Positions 35,041 to 44,375 of a stretch of DNA of 64,000 bases are shown here, piece by piece. Made by a program: the position numbers and the translations under genes. The notes under the pieces were generated by a model. That model had not been told where the DNA came from, searched no databases, and saw only the letters and a list, made by a program, of their open reading frames with translations. Location: assembly GCF_030816615.1 (NCBI RefSeq), contig NZ_JAUSYD010000001.1:3472001-3536000 (forward strand), read 5' to 3'. Source of the DNA: Streptomyces sp. B1I3. Lineage in GTDB: Bacteria > Actinomycetota > Actinomycetes > Streptomycetales > Streptomycetaceae. Numbering within the stretch: position 1 is the stretch's first letter; each line of letters opens with the position of its first letter.

Positions 35041-36090
35041 GGACAGGCCTCCTTCCTCCGGTCCCTTCCATCGTGCCTCCCCCGCCCCGTCCCGGCGCGG
35101 CGACGCCGTCCCGGCCGTCCGGCTGCGCACGGCGCCGACACTCGCGCCGATGACCAGGGCGATGGCCAGCGCGTCGGTCGTGGACAGGGCCTGATCGAGG
35201 ACGAGGAAGCCCGCGGTGGCCGCGATGGCGGGTTCGAGGCTCATCAGGACGGCGAACGTGGGAGCGGGCAGGCGGCGCAGGGCCATGAGCTCGAGGGTGT
35301 ACGGCAGGACCGAGCTGAGCAGGGCCACGGCGAGGCCCAGGCCAAGCGTGGAGGGGACCACGAGTTCCGCGCCCGACTCCATGATGCCGAGCGGCAGCGA
35401 GAGGACCGCGGCCACGACCATCGCCAGGGCCAGCCCGTCGGCCTGCGGGAAGCGCCGGCCGGTCCGGGCGCTGAAGACGATGTACGCCGCCCACATGGCT
35501 CCCGCGCCCAGGGCACACGCCGCTCCGACCGGGTCCAGCCCGTCGAAGCCCTCCCCGAGCTCCCCGCTCCGCCCGAACAGGGGAGACGCCATCCCGCTGA
35601 GCAGGACGACCCCGCACAGCGCTAGGCCCGCCCAAAGGAGGTTGACCAGACGGCGGGAGGCGACCACGGACAGGACCAGCGGGCCGAGGACCTCCAGGGT
35701 GACGGCGGCGCCCAGCGGGATGCGGTCGGCAGCCTGGTAGAAGAGCGTGTTCATGGCGCCCATCGCGATGCCGAACGCCACCACGGTGCCCCAGTCGGCC
35801 CGCGAGTGCCCGCGCAGCTTCGGGCGGCAGACGGCCAGCAGCACGAGCGCGGCGGCGACGAGGCGCAGGGTGACCACGCCGAACGCGCCCGCCTTCGGCA
35901 TCAGCAGGACCGCGACCGCCGCTCCGAACTGCACGGAGAGTCCGCCCGCGACGACGAGGGCCACCGGGCCGAGCGTCGCCCGGCGGCTGCCACCGCCGGG
36001 CCGCCAGTGACCCGGTTCGTCGAGCGCGGAGACCGCCTCGGGTACGGCGACGGCTGCGGCGGGCTGCACGGCGCTGCGCGGGTCGTTCAC
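34873..36090 (-). CDS. EamA/RhtA-family metabolite exporter
   Basis: 405 residues if read to the stop at 34873; the transporter proper ends near residue 340. About ten membrane helices in two EamA repeats: ALVVAGGLSVQFGAAVAVLL, WGTVVAFGIAMGAMNTLFYQ, PLGAAVTLEVLGPLVLSVVA, AACALGAGAMWAAYIVFSA and MALRRLPAPTFAVLMSLEPA, the last being the typical EamA motif. It resembles RhtA-like threonine/homoserine exporters. Residues 351-405 form an odd hydrophilic tail that begins at a strong internal ribosome site and may be a separate protein. It diverges from the LysR gene at 36230, its probable regulator. Confidence 0.85.
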   Translation of the reverse strand: MNDPRSAVQPAAAVAVPEAVSALDEPGHWRPGGGSRRATLGPVALVVAGGLSVQFGAAVAVLLMPKAGAFGVVTLRLVAAALVLLAVCRPKLRGHSRADWGTVVAFGIAMGAMNTLFYQAADRIPLGAAVTLEVLGPLVLSVVASRRLVNLLWAGLALCGVVLLSGMASPLFGRSGELGEGFDGLDPVGAACALGAGAMWAAYIVFSARTGRRFPQADGLALAMVVAAVLSLPLGIMESGAELVVPSTLGLGLAVALLSSVLPYTLELMALRRLPAPTFAVLMSLEPAIAATAGFLVLDQALSTTDALAIALVIGASVGAVRSRTAGTASPRRDGAGEARWKGPEEGGLSMGSTKGTDEYDGLYAHTPSQAEGERDEPTERGQAAETHPDVSRTEPSQAEGERAD

Positions 36091-36133
36091 CTGGGACCTC
36101 TCGAAAAGTTCACTGTAATGTACCGAGCATCCA

Positions 36134-36146
36134 CAGTACGGTACTG
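36134..36146. promoter_or_regulatory. 13-base inverted repeat in the eamA-lysR promoter region
   Basis: CAGTAC-G-GTACTG lies midway between the EamA start (36090) and the LysR start (36230). A second GTA-rich motif (CTGTAATGTACC) is at about 36113-36124. LysR regulators commonly bind such T-N11-A type repeats in divergent promoters, so it is a candidate operator. Confidence 0.45.
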
Positions 36147-36229
36147 CCCGGACGCTTCCTCCCCCTCACCGTAGAGACCCGTGCGCGTCCCCGGAAATGC
36201 CGGTTGCGCTCCCGTTATGCTCGGCGGAC

Positions 36230-37162
36230 ATGAGCACTGGACAGGGCACGGAACAGGGTGGCGGACGCGGAATCGAGGTCCGGCACCTGCGGGCTTTCCT
36301 GGCGATCGCGGACGAGGGCAGCGTCACCCGGGCCGCCACCCGCCTCCGCGTGACCCAGCCCGTCGTCTCCCGTACGCTCGCCGCCCTGGAGAGGCATCTG
36401 GGGGTGCGGCTCGTCGACCGGTCCACCCACCACCTCGCCCTCACCCCCGACGGCGTCGCCTTCCGCGACAAGGCGGCCGCGGCCGTCGGCGCCTTCGACG
36501 AGGCCCTCGACCCGGGACGGCTCCGCCGCCGGCCCCTACGGCTCGGGCACGCCTGGTCGGCGTTCGGCCCCTACACCACACCGCTGTTGCGGACGTGGCA
36601 GCGGCTCCACCCGCGGACCCCGCTCGAACTGCTCCGCATCGACGACCGCACGGCCGGGCTCACCCGCGGCGAGGTCGACGCGGCGCTCCTGCGCGGGCCC
36701 GTGGAGACGCCGGGGCTCGTCACCGAGGTCCTCTTCACCGAGGACCGGGTGGCCGCCGTCACCGCCGACGGGCCACTCGCCGCCCGTGCCTCACTGTCGC
36801 TGGGCGATCTGACGCAGGACGCCGTCGTCCTGAACACCGTCTCCGGGGCCACCACCCTCGACCTCTGGCCGCCGCACGCCCGGCCCGTCGCCACGCTCAC
36901 CGTCGCCAACACCGACGACTGGCTCACCGCCATCGCGGCGGGACGCGGCAGCGGGGTCTCGGGCACGTCCACCGTCGGCATGCACCCCCACGCCGGGGTC
37001 GTGTACGTGCCGCTGGACGATGCCCCGCCGCTCCCCGTCCTCCTGGCCCGCCGGGACGGGCCCGGCCATCCCGCGCTGCCCCACCTGGTGGAGCTGGCCC
37101 GGGAGATCGTCGCGCGCGAAGGACGGACACCGCCCCGGACACCGCCCCCAGCTACCACCTGA
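36230..37162 (+). CDS. LysR-family transcriptional regulator
   Basis: 310 residues. N-terminal LysR HTH (about residues 13-72: EVRHLRAFLAIADEGSVTRAA, LRVTQPVVSRTLAALERHLG, LVDRSTHHLALTPDG) followed by the two-lobed effector domain (RPLRLGHAWSAFGPYTTPLL; GEVDAALLRGPVETPG). ATG 36230 is used; the upstream in-frame ATG 36197 would add residues unlike the family. Divergent gene order suggests it controls the EamA exporter, the classic LysR arrangement. Confidence 0.9.
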   Translation: MSTGQGTEQGGGRGIEVRHLRAFLAIADEGSVTRAATRLRVTQPVVSRTLAALERHLGVRLVDRSTHHLALTPDGVAFRDKAAAAVGAFDEALDPGRLRRRPLRLGHAWSAFGPYTTPLLRTWQRLHPRTPLELLRIDDRTAGLTRGEVDAALLRGPVETPGLVTEVLFTEDRVAAVTADGPLAARASLSLGDLTQDAVVLNTVSGATTLDLWPPHARPVATLTVANTDDWLTAIAAGRGSGVSGTSTVGMHPHAGVVYVPLDDAPPLPVLLARRDGPGHPALPHLVELAREIVAREGRTPPRTPPPATT

Positions 37163-37244
37163 CGGCGGGGAGGGGAGCTTCGCCTACGGGCATGGGGGGC
37201 CGCGCACCGACCGGGGCCGGCCATTCAGGAGTGTCCCGCTCCGA

Positions 37245-37303
37245 GGGCGGCTCCTTCACGGGGCGGCTCCTTCACGGGGCGTCTCCTTCACGGGGCGTCT
37301 CCT
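37245..37303. repeat. 16-bp tandem repeat between convergent genes
   Basis: Three full copies and a partial fourth of GGGCGGCTCCTTCACG (two copies with GG and the rest with GT at bases 6-7) lie between the LysR stop and the end of the FAD/Fe-S gene. No coding or stem-forming role is apparent. Confidence 0.8.
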
Positions 37304-37343
37304 GTCACCCCACCCCTGCGGTACCCGGGCCTGCGGGCCGGCC

Positions 37344-40124
37344 TCACGCGTCCAGGCCCTCCGCCAGGACCTCGGCGAGGTGCCGGGCCCGGCGGCCGGC
37401 CAGCTGGTCGAGCTGGGTGCGGCAGGAGAAGCCGTCGGCGAGCAGCTCCGTACCGGGCCCGGCCTCCCGTACGGACGGCAGGAGGCGGTCCTCCGCACAG
37501 GCCACCGAGACGTCCCAGTGGCCCTTCTCGAAGCCGAAGTTGCCCGCCAGACCGCAGCAGCCACCGCTCAGCTCACCCGTGAGGCCCGCCTTCTCCCTGA
37601 GCCGGCGCTCGGCCGCGTCCCCGAGGACGGCGTGCTGGTGGCAGTGGGTCTGGCCGGCGACCGGGCGGTCCAGGCGGGGCGGGTTCCACTCGGGGGCGTA
37701 CTCCTCCAGGTACTGGGCCAGGGTCCGGACGGAGGCGGCCAGTCCGGCGGCGCGGGGGTCGTCGGGGAGGAGCTCCGGAAGGTCCGTACGGAGGGTGGCG
37801 GCGCAGCTGGGTTCCAGGACGACGACCGGCTCCCCGAGGGTGGGTCCCAGCCGGTCCAGGGTGCGGCGCATGACCGTGCGGGCACGGTCGAGACGGCCGG
37901 TCGACACGTAGGTGAGGCCGCAGCAGACGCGGCCGGCGGGGTACACGGGGGTGCGGCCGGCCGCCTCCAGCACACGGACCGCGGCACGCCCGACCTCGGG
38001 CGAGAGGTGGTCGGTGAACGTGTCCGGCCAGAGGATGACGGCCGGTCCCCCCGCCGGTGCCCGGCGCGCGCGGGCCCATGCCCGGAACGTCTGCCGGGCC
38101 AGGACCGGGATGGACCGCTGCGGCGCGATCCCCGCGAGCCGCTTGGCGAGGGCCGCCGGCGGGGCGAGCCGCGCCAGGGCGTTGAGGACGCGTGCGAAGG
38201 GGGCGGCCGGCCTCAGCCACTGCGGAAGCCCGCCCATGACGTAGTGGGCGGCGGGCCGCAGCCGCCCCCGGTAGTGGTGGTGCAGGAACTCCGCCTTGTA
38301 CGTGGCCATGTCGACGCCCACCGGGCAATCGCTGCGGCAGCCCTTGCAGGACAGGCACAGGTCGAGGGCGTCGCGCACCTCCGTGGACCGCCAGCCGTCC
38401 TCGATCACCTCTCCGGCGAGCATCTCGTGGAGCAGTCGGGCGCGGCCCCGGGTGGAGTGGGCCTCCTCGCCGGTCGCCCGGAAGGACGGGCACATCACGC
38501 CGGAGCCCGCCGCCGTCGTCGTGCGGCACTTGGCGACCCCGACACAGCGGCGCACGGCCGCCGAGAAGTCGCCGTCGTCGTCCGGGTAGCCGAAGGTCAC
38601 GTCGACGGGCCGCTTCGGGAGCACGTCGAAGCGGAGGTTCTCGTCCAGCCGGGCAGGGCGGGCGAGCATGCCCGGGTTGAGGCCGGCGTCCGGGTCCCAG
38701 AGGTCCTTGAACCGGGTGAACAGCTCCACGACCTCGTCCCCGTACATCCGGGGCAGGAGCTCGGCCCTGGCCTGCCCGTCGCCGTGTTCGCCGCTCAGTG
38801 ACCCGCCGTGCGCGACGACGAGGTCGGCCTGGTCCTCGGAGAAGCGGCGGAAGCGGGCCACTCCGTCCGTGCTCAGCAGGTCGAAGTCGATGCGGACGTG
38901 GATGCAGCCGTCGCCGAAGTGGCCGTACGGGGTCCCCCGCAGTCCGTGCGCGGCGAGCAGGGCCCGGAAGTCGCGCAGGTAGGGGCCGAGCCGCCCGGGC
39001 GGCACGGCGCAGTCCTCCCAGCCGGGCCAGGCCTCCGTCCCGTCGGGCATGCGCGTCGCGGTGCCGGCGGCGTCCTCCCGGATGCTCCACAGGGCCCGCA
39101 CCGCGGCGGGCTCGGTGACGACGGTGGCGTCCAGGGCGTCGGCCGCGCGCAGGATGCGGGTCGCGTGGGCGTGCGCCTCGGCGGGTGTGGCGCCCCCCGT
39201 CTCGACGAAGAGCCAGGCCGCGCCGCGGGGCAGGCCGGCCGGCCGGCGCACGAGGTCGGCGGCCATGCCCTCGACGGTGAGCGGGTGGTACGGGAGGAGG
39301 CCGGGGGCGGCGTCGGCCGCCGCGGTCTCGTCGGCGTACCCGAGGACCGCGAGGGCGCGGGCGTTCGGGACCTCGACCAGCCGCACGGTCGCCTCGGTGA
39401 CGACGGCCAGGGTGCCCTCGCTGCCGCAGAGGGCACGGGCGAGGTCTCCGCCGTGCTCCGGGAGCAGGGCGTCGAGGGCGTACCCGGAGATACGGCGCGG
39501 GAGCGCGGGGAAGCCGGTGCGCAGGAGGGCGCGGTGGGTGTCGGCGAACTCGCGGACTCCCGGGGGCGCTCCGGTGAGACCGCGGCCGAGGTCGAGGGCC
39601 GTCCCGTCCCCGTACCGCAGGACTCGCAGGCCGTGGACGTTGTCGGCGGTGGTGCCCCAGGCCACGGAGTGGGAGCCGCAGGAGTTGTTGCCGATCATGC
39701 CGCCGAGCGTGCAGCGGCTGTGGGTGGAGGGGTCGGGCCCGAACGTCAGCCCGTGCGGCGCGGCCGCCGCCCGCAGATCGTCCAGGACGACGCCGGGCTG
39801 GACGACGGCGGTGCGGCCACCGGGGTCGAGCCCGACGATCCGGCGCATGTACCGGGTGAAGTCGAGGACGACTCCCGTGCCGGTGGCCTGCCCTGCGATG
39901 GAGGTGCCGCCGCCCCGGGGCACGACCGGCACGGAGTGTTCCCGGCAGACGCGCAGGGCGGCGGCCACGTCCGCGGCGTCGCGGGGGGCGACGACTCCTC
40001 GGGGGACACGGCGGTAGTTGGACGCGTCCATGGTCGTCAGCGCACGGGCGGTGCGGGAGAAGTCCACGTCGCCGCGGACGGCCGCGGTGAGGTGGCGGGC
40101 GAGGTCGGAGTGCGGGGCGGGCAT
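37344..40124 (-). CDS. FAD-binding and (Fe-S)-binding oxidoreductase (D-2-hydroxyacid/D-lactate dehydrogenase type)
   Basis: 926 residues, a fusion of GlcD-like and GlpC-like halves. Residues 1-480: FAD-binding_4 (VPVVPRGGGTSIAGQATG, STHSRCTLGGMIGNNSCGSH) and the FAD-linked C-terminal domain (YGHFGDGCIHVRIDFDL, HGGSLSGEHGDGQAR). Residues about 520-620: ferredoxin-like domain with [4Fe-4S] motif CLSCKGCRSDCPVG and an upstream Cys set. Residues about 690-920: two CCG (GlpC) domains (PAGRVCCGLTYVSTG; THCHQHAVLGD; SGGCCGLAGNFGFEKGHWD). Predicted to oxidise a D-2-hydroxy acid and pass electrons through Fe-S centres at the membrane. ATG 40124 begins MPAPHSDLAR. Confidence 0.92.
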   Translation of the reverse strand: MPAPHSDLARHLTAAVRGDVDFSRTARALTTMDASNYRRVPRGVVAPRDAADVAAALRVCREHSVPVVPRGGGTSIAGQATGTGVVLDFTRYMRRIVGLDPGGRTAVVQPGVVLDDLRAAAAPHGLTFGPDPSTHSRCTLGGMIGNNSCGSHSVAWGTTADNVHGLRVLRYGDGTALDLGRGLTGAPPGVREFADTHRALLRTGFPALPRRISGYALDALLPEHGGDLARALCGSEGTLAVVTEATVRLVEVPNARALAVLGYADETAAADAAPGLLPYHPLTVEGMAADLVRRPAGLPRGAAWLFVETGGATPAEAHAHATRILRAADALDATVVTEPAAVRALWSIREDAAGTATRMPDGTEAWPGWEDCAVPPGRLGPYLRDFRALLAAHGLRGTPYGHFGDGCIHVRIDFDLLSTDGVARFRRFSEDQADLVVAHGGSLSGEHGDGQARAELLPRMYGDEVVELFTRFKDLWDPDAGLNPGMLARPARLDENLRFDVLPKRPVDVTFGYPDDDGDFSAAVRRCVGVAKCRTTTAAGSGVMCPSFRATGEEAHSTRGRARLLHEMLAGEVIEDGWRSTEVRDALDLCLSCKGCRSDCPVGVDMATYKAEFLHHHYRGRLRPAAHYVMGGLPQWLRPAAPFARVLNALARLAPPAALAKRLAGIAPQRSIPVLARQTFRAWARARRAPAGGPAVILWPDTFTDHLSPEVGRAAVRVLEAAGRTPVYPAGRVCCGLTYVSTGRLDRARTVMRRTLDRLGPTLGEPVVVLEPSCAATLRTDLPELLPDDPRAAGLAASVRTLAQYLEEYAPEWNPPRLDRPVAGQTHCHQHAVLGDAAERRLREKAGLTGELSGGCCGLAGNFGFEKGHWDVSVACAEDRLLPSVREAGPGTELLADGFSCRTQLDQLAGRRARHLAEVLAEGLDA

Positions 40125-40214
40125 GGGTCCAGCATGCCGTCGCCGGCCGCCCCGCTCGTCGTCGCTCGCCGGACGGGGCGCGGGGGGCGGCACACCGACG
40201 CCCGCGCCGACGGG

Positions 40215-42011
40215 CTACTTGGCGCAGACCGCCTTGTCCGCCCCGACGCGCTGGATCTCGTCCGGGGCCTTGCGCGGAGCCGTGAGCGGGGTGCCGCCCT
40301 TCTGGAAGTCCGGGCCCAGGGTCAGCACCATCGGCTCCATGGCTCCGGCGTCCGTCGTCGTCGGCTTCATCGCCGAGGCCGACATGCCCATCATCTCGGC
40401 CAGGGTGCGGGCCTGGTCCGCCTGGTTGGGGGCGTAGACGAGCTGGGTCTTCTTCACGTCCTGCGGGGCGTTGGCCTTGTTGGTGGACTTGAGCACACGC
40501 TTCTCGTTCTGCAGCCAGTCCAGGGCGTTCTGCGCGGAACCGGCCGGTGCGCCGCCGTTGTAGACGTCGACCCGGACGTCCGCCGGGTCGGCCGTCTTCC
40601 CCTGGAGCTTGGCGGCGTCCCTGGCCTTCGCGTCGGCCTTCTCCTGCTTCTCCACCGCGGTGAAGGAGACGTCCTCGCGCATCATCGAGAACACCTGCGG
40701 GGCCTTGGTCTCGTCGAGGACGACGGTGGCCTTGACCTTCTCGGCCGGATTGTCGATCACCGGCACGGTCGTGAAGGTGATGTTCTTCGGCTCGACCGAG
40801 GCCAGTTCCATGCCCAGCTTGCGGAGCTGGTTGATGTCGCTGATCTTGTCGTCGACGGTGAGCGCCTTGGTGGCCGCCTCCGCGAGGCTCCACATCCGGG
40901 TGGGGCTCGTCAGCGTGTCGTTGGACTTGAGCTTCCTCATCAGGGAGCCCAGGAACTGCTGCTGGATCTCGATCCGGCTCAGGTCGCCGCCGAAGCCGAC
41001 GGAGTGCCTGGTGCGCAGGAAGGCCAGGGCCTGCTCCCCGTCGAGGGTGTGCTCGCCCTCGGAGAGCTTCAGGTGGGAGTCCGGGTCGTCGATGTCCTTG
41101 GCGAGGCAGACGTCCACGCCCTCCACGGCGGCGGTCAGGGTCTTCACCGCGTTGAAGTCGGCCACCATGAAGTGGTCGACCTTGATGCCCGTGAGTTCGG
41201 TGACGGTGCGCATGGTGCAGCTGGGGGTGCGGTCGTACTGCCCGAGGCTCTCGTTGAAGCGCTTGCCCGGTGTCGCCGGGATGTCCTTCGTCGAGCCGTC
41301 GCTCTGGTTGGTCGGGCAGTCCGGGATGTCGGTTATCAGGTCGCGCGGGATGCTCAGTGCGGTCGCGTTCGTACGGTCCTTGGAGACGTGGAAGAGGATC
41401 GTGGTGTCGGCGTGACCGACGCTGCCCTTGTCCCCGTACCCCTCGTTGCCCGCACCGGTCCGCTTGTCCGTCCCGATCACCAGGACGTTGATCGCACGGT
41501 CCTTGCTGAAGCCGCCCGTACCGGCCCCGTCGCTGGAGACGGAGGTGATGTTGCCGTTGAAGTGCTCGTAGACGAGGTAGCCCGTCGTACCGACGCCCAC
41601 CAGCAGGAGGGCCAGCACGCCGCCGGTCCACACCAGCGCCTTCTTCCTCGCGGGCTTCTTCGGCTTCGGCCTGCGCCGCCCGGTGGGCGGGGCCGCGGCC
41701 GCACGGCCCGCCGCGCGGCCACCCGCCCGGCCGCTCCCGTCCCGGTCCCCGCGGCCGCCCGCGCTCCTTCGCCCACCACGCTGGCCCGGTACGGAGGTCC
41801 GCTCGCCGGCCGGCGGGGTCGTGGGGGCCTGGTCGCGGCGCCGGCCCGGAGCGGACGCTCTCGAGGCGGACGGTGCGGCGGACCCGGACGGTGCGGCCGG
41901 TCGCCCTGCGGAGGGCGTCAGTCGCAGTTCGTAATCACCGGTGTCCGGGTTGAGTACCCACTGGTCTGCGGGGTCGATGTTCTCGTCCCGCCCACGGCCT
42001 TGCGCGTCCAC
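40215..42011 (-). CDS. LCP (LytR-CpsA-Psr) family cell-wall glycopolymer transferase
   Basis: 598 residues. A Pro/Arg/Ala-rich cytoplasmic tail (1-120) begins DAQGRGRDENIDPADQWVLNP-like and ends in a KPKKPARKK patch. One membrane helix (about 124-147) is followed by the extracellular LCP domain (about 175-370: INVLVIGTDKR, TTILFHVSKDRTNATALSIPRDL, MRTVTELTGIKVDHFMVADF, LDGEQALAFLRTRHS), with the conserved Arg/Asp residues, and a LytR_C domain (about 490-590: VRVDVYNGGAPAGSAQNAL). It should attach teichoic-acid-like polymers to peptidoglycan. GTG 42011 has GGAGGA about 10 bases upstream. Confidence 0.93.
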   Translation of the reverse strand: MDAQGRGRDENIDPADQWVLNPDTGDYELRLTPSAGRPAAPSGSAAPSASRASAPGRRRDQAPTTPPAGERTSVPGQRGGRRSAGGRGDRDGSGRAGGRAAGRAAAAPPTGRRRPKPKKPARKKALVWTGGVLALLLVGVGTTGYLVYEHFNGNITSVSSDGAGTGGFSKDRAINVLVIGTDKRTGAGNEGYGDKGSVGHADTTILFHVSKDRTNATALSIPRDLITDIPDCPTNQSDGSTKDIPATPGKRFNESLGQYDRTPSCTMRTVTELTGIKVDHFMVADFNAVKTLTAAVEGVDVCLAKDIDDPDSHLKLSEGEHTLDGEQALAFLRTRHSVGFGGDLSRIEIQQQFLGSLMRKLKSNDTLTSPTRMWSLAEAATKALTVDDKISDINQLRKLGMELASVEPKNITFTTVPVIDNPAEKVKATVVLDETKAPQVFSMMREDVSFTAVEKQEKADAKARDAAKLQGKTADPADVRVDVYNGGAPAGSAQNALDWLQNEKRVLKSTNKANAPQDVKKTQLVYAPNQADQARTLAEMMGMSASAMKPTTTDAGAMEPMVLTLGPDFQKGGTPLTAPRKAPDEIQRVGADKAVCAK

Positions 42012-42465
42012 GGTTGCCTGCGTCCTCCGTCGGGGCCCACGCGGCACCTCCCCCTCAAGGTGCGCGGGGTGTCTTACGGCAGTGCCGCGACCTGGGGTCG
42101 GCTGCACCGGAGCGCTCACACTAGTCGCCCTCCCGCCCGTGGGCGACGATCGCGGCAATTCAAGCTGCACATCGGAGACATATCGACTCAATCACCACCG
42201 GCCCCCCGGCCGTCCCGCCGGTTCCGTCGCCACGGGTCACCCGGCTCACACCTCGCAGGCGCCCGCGGAATCCGGCCGAAGTCACATTCAAGCCACGTTC
42301 CAAACAGAAGTGGCCACAAGGAAACCCCAAACAACCCATCAATTCTCCTATAGTTGCCGTTGCTTGATCAGGAACAATCAGGTCCAGTTGTGGTTCTTTC
42401 ATCACCGCAACGCCGAAACATCCGGATCGTCCCTTCCCCCGCACCGTCCGCCCCGAGGACTCCGA
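42012..42465. promoter_or_regulatory. 454-bp divergent promoter region of the LCP gene and conservon
   Basis: GC content drops from about 42280 to 42420. TATAGT at 42349-42354 is a perfect TANNNT -10 on the plus strand, without a clear -35, and would give an about 105-nt leader for cvnA. GAGGA (42455-42459) is the cvnA ribosome site. No gene was found here. Confidence 0.5.
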
Positions 42466-43932
42466 TTGCGCCCTTCACTCCGGCCAACCGCACTCGCCCT
42501 GCTGATCTCGGCAGCCGTCACCGGTGCCCTGTCCCTGTGGGCGGTCGCCGCCGCTCCCGATTCGGTACGGACCCCGCTGGCGTGGGGGGCGGGCGCCGCT
42601 GCCGTACTGGTCTGCGCGTCGGTCACCGTCGCCGTCCACACCCTCGCCACCGCACGCAATCTGCGGGCCCTGCGCGCCGCCGACGCCGAACGCTTCACGG
42701 CCGAGACCTCACGCCTCGTCTCCTCCTCCGCCGCGGAGGCGCAGCGCTTCACCGCCGAGACGGCCCGCATCCGGTCGGCCGCGGCCGCCGAGACCGGCCG
42801 GGTCACGGCGGCGGCCGACGACATGGTCGCGCGGGTGACCGCGGAGGCCGCCGAGCAGCACACCCGGCTCACCGCTGAGGTCGCGCGTCTCACCGCCCGG
42901 GCCCGGCGCAGCGAGACCGAGCGTTCCGCGGCGATCGCCGCCTGCGCCAACGCCGCCGGCCGCATGCAGGCCCTGGCCACGAGCATGCTGGCCGACCTGC
43001 GCGAGATGGAGCACCGGCACACCGCCGAGGACGTCCTCGGCGACCTGCTGCACCTGGACCACCGCACCGCCCAGGCGGGCCGTCTCGCCGACTCCATCGC
43101 CGTCCTGACCGGTGCGCGCTCCGGGCGGCGCTGGGCGAAGCCGATCGTGATGGAGTCCATCCTGCGCGGCGCGATGGGCCGGATCGGCGGCTACCAGCGC
43201 ATCCGCCTGCACTCCACCAGTGACGTGGCGATCGCCGGTCACGCCGCCGAGGGTGTGATGCACGCCCTGGCCGAACTCCTCGACAACGCTGCCAACTTCT
43301 CGCCGCCCACCGCCGAGGTCCATGTGTACGTCGAAGAGGTCCCGGCGGGCATCGTCGTCACCGTCGAGGACAGCGGCCTGGTGATGAGCGAGGTGCAGCT
43401 GCGTCGCGCCGAGCGCGCGGTGTCCACCGAGAACCAGGACCTCACGGGCCTCTCCGGTACCCGCCTCGGCCTCGCCGTCGTCGGCCGGCTGGCCCGCAAG
43501 CACGGTCTCACCGTCTCCTTCCGGCCGTCGGCGCGCGGCGGTACGGGCGCGCTGATGATGCTGCCGCAGGAGCTCATCTCCCGCACCGCCGTCCCCGCGC
43601 CCCCGCCCGCCCCCGCCCCGGCGGCCGCCCCCGAGCCGGAGCCGGACCACGCCTCGGCCGCGGCCCCGGAGGCCGGTTCCCCCGGGCCCGCCCCGGAGTC
43701 CCCGTCCGAATCGACCGGTGCCGTCCCCCAGTTCGGCGAGAGCGGGCTGCCCAAGCGCCGCCGCGGCCGCACCCTGGCCGCCGCCGAATCCCGTACCGGC
43801 AACGCCGCCCCCGGCGGTGCCGACTCCTCCCGGCCCCGTACCACCGACCCGAAGGTCCAGGCAGCGCGCTTCAGCACCTTCAGCCAGGCGGTACGAGCCA
43901 ACTCCCCGCACCCGGAAGGCAACACCCGATGA
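42466..43932 (+). CDS. cvnA: Conservon histidine-kinase-like protein CvnA
   Basis: 488 residues. Two N-terminal membrane helices (TALALLISAAVTGALSLWAVA; AWGAGAAAVLVCASVTVAVH) frame a short loop, then a long coiled coil with AERFTAETxR repeats (residues about 75-150), a dimerisation segment (DLLHLDHRTAQAGRLADSI), and an HATPase domain (ALAELLDNAANFSPPTAEVHVYVEE; TVEDSGLVMSE; LSGTRLGLAVVGRLARKHGL). The C-terminal 130 residues are Pro/Ala-rich. TTG 42466 is chosen because GAGGA lies 6 bases upstream; no ATG or GTG fits. Members act with CvnB-D in a membrane complex resembling eukaryotic G-protein signalling. Confidence 0.9.
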   Translation: MRPSLRPTALALLISAAVTGALSLWAVAAAPDSVRTPLAWGAGAAAVLVCASVTVAVHTLATARNLRALRAADAERFTAETSRLVSSSAAEAQRFTAETARIRSAAAAETGRVTAAADDMVARVTAEAAEQHTRLTAEVARLTARARRSETERSAAIAACANAAGRMQALATSMLADLREMEHRHTAEDVLGDLLHLDHRTAQAGRLADSIAVLTGARSGRRWAKPIVMESILRGAMGRIGGYQRIRLHSTSDVAIAGHAAEGVMHALAELLDNAANFSPPTAEVHVYVEEVPAGIVVTVEDSGLVMSEVQLRRAERAVSTENQDLTGLSGTRLGLAVVGRLARKHGLTVSFRPSARGGTGALMMLPQELISRTAVPAPPPAPAPAAAPEPEPDHASAAAPEAGSPGPAPESPSESTGAVPQFGESGLPKRRRGRTLAAAESRTGNAAPGGADSSRPRTTDPKVQAARFSTFSQAVRANSPHPEGNTR

Positions 43933-44375
43933 CCGCGACCACCGACGAGAAGCTCAACTGGCTGCTGGAAGGGCTGCTGGAACGCACGCCCGGCGCCCGG
44001 CACGCCCTGGTCCTGTCCCGGGACGGCCTGAAGCTCTGCCGTACCCCCGAGCTCTCCGTCGACCAGGCCGACCAGCTGGCCGCCATCTCCGCCGGGATCC
44101 AGAGCCTGTCGCACGGCGCGTCCATCGAGTTCGGTGACGGCACCGGTGGCGTGCGGTCCGCGATGGCCGAGTTCTACGGCGGTGTGCTGTTCATCGTCGA
44201 GGCGGGTGCGGGCGCGCACCTCGCGGTCGTGGCGGCGGAGGACTCCGACGTCGGCCTCGTCGGCCACAACATGAGTGAACTCGTGGAGCAGCTCGGCGAG
44301 TACCTCGTCGCTCCGCCGCGCTCGGCGCCCGAGCCCCGGGCAGCGGCCACGTCCGCGGAAACCGCGGACGTATGA
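43929..44375 (+). CDS. cvnB: Conservon roadblock/LC7 protein CvnB
   Basis: 148 residues, a single roadblock/LC7 domain: LNWLLEGLLERTPGARHALVLSRDGLKLC at the start, ADQLAAISAGIQSLSHGASIEFG in the middle and HLAVVAAEDSDVGLVGHNMSEL near the end. Such proteins are thought to regulate the CvnD GTPase, like MglB does MglA. The start overlaps the cvnA stop (ATGA at 43929-43932), and the end overlaps cvnC in the same way. Confidence 0.95.
   Translation: MTATTDEKLNWLLEGLLERTPGARHALVLSRDGLKLCRTPELSVDQADQLAAISAGIQSLSHGASIEFGDGTGGVRSAMAEFYGGVLFIVEAGAGAHLAVVAAEDSDVGLVGHNMSELVEQLGEYLVAPPRSAPEPRAAATSAETADV

Noticed and set aside
36134..36146. Inverted repeat read as a transposon end or attachment site
   Set aside because: Too short, no second copy found nearby and no transposase or integrase; a regulator site is more economical.
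37245..37303. 16-bp tandem repeat as a CRISPR array
   Set aside because: The units are directly adjacent without spacers and no cas genes are present.
37573..41631. A 1352-codon minus-strand open frame across the FAD/Fe-S and LCP genes
   Set aside because: Alternate-frame shadow of two well-supported genes in high-GC DNA; Arg/Gly/Pro-rich without motifs.
38808..42353. An 1181-codon plus-strand open frame opposite the same two genes
   Set aside because: Antisense of recognised domains; composition and lack of motifs are those of a shadow frame.
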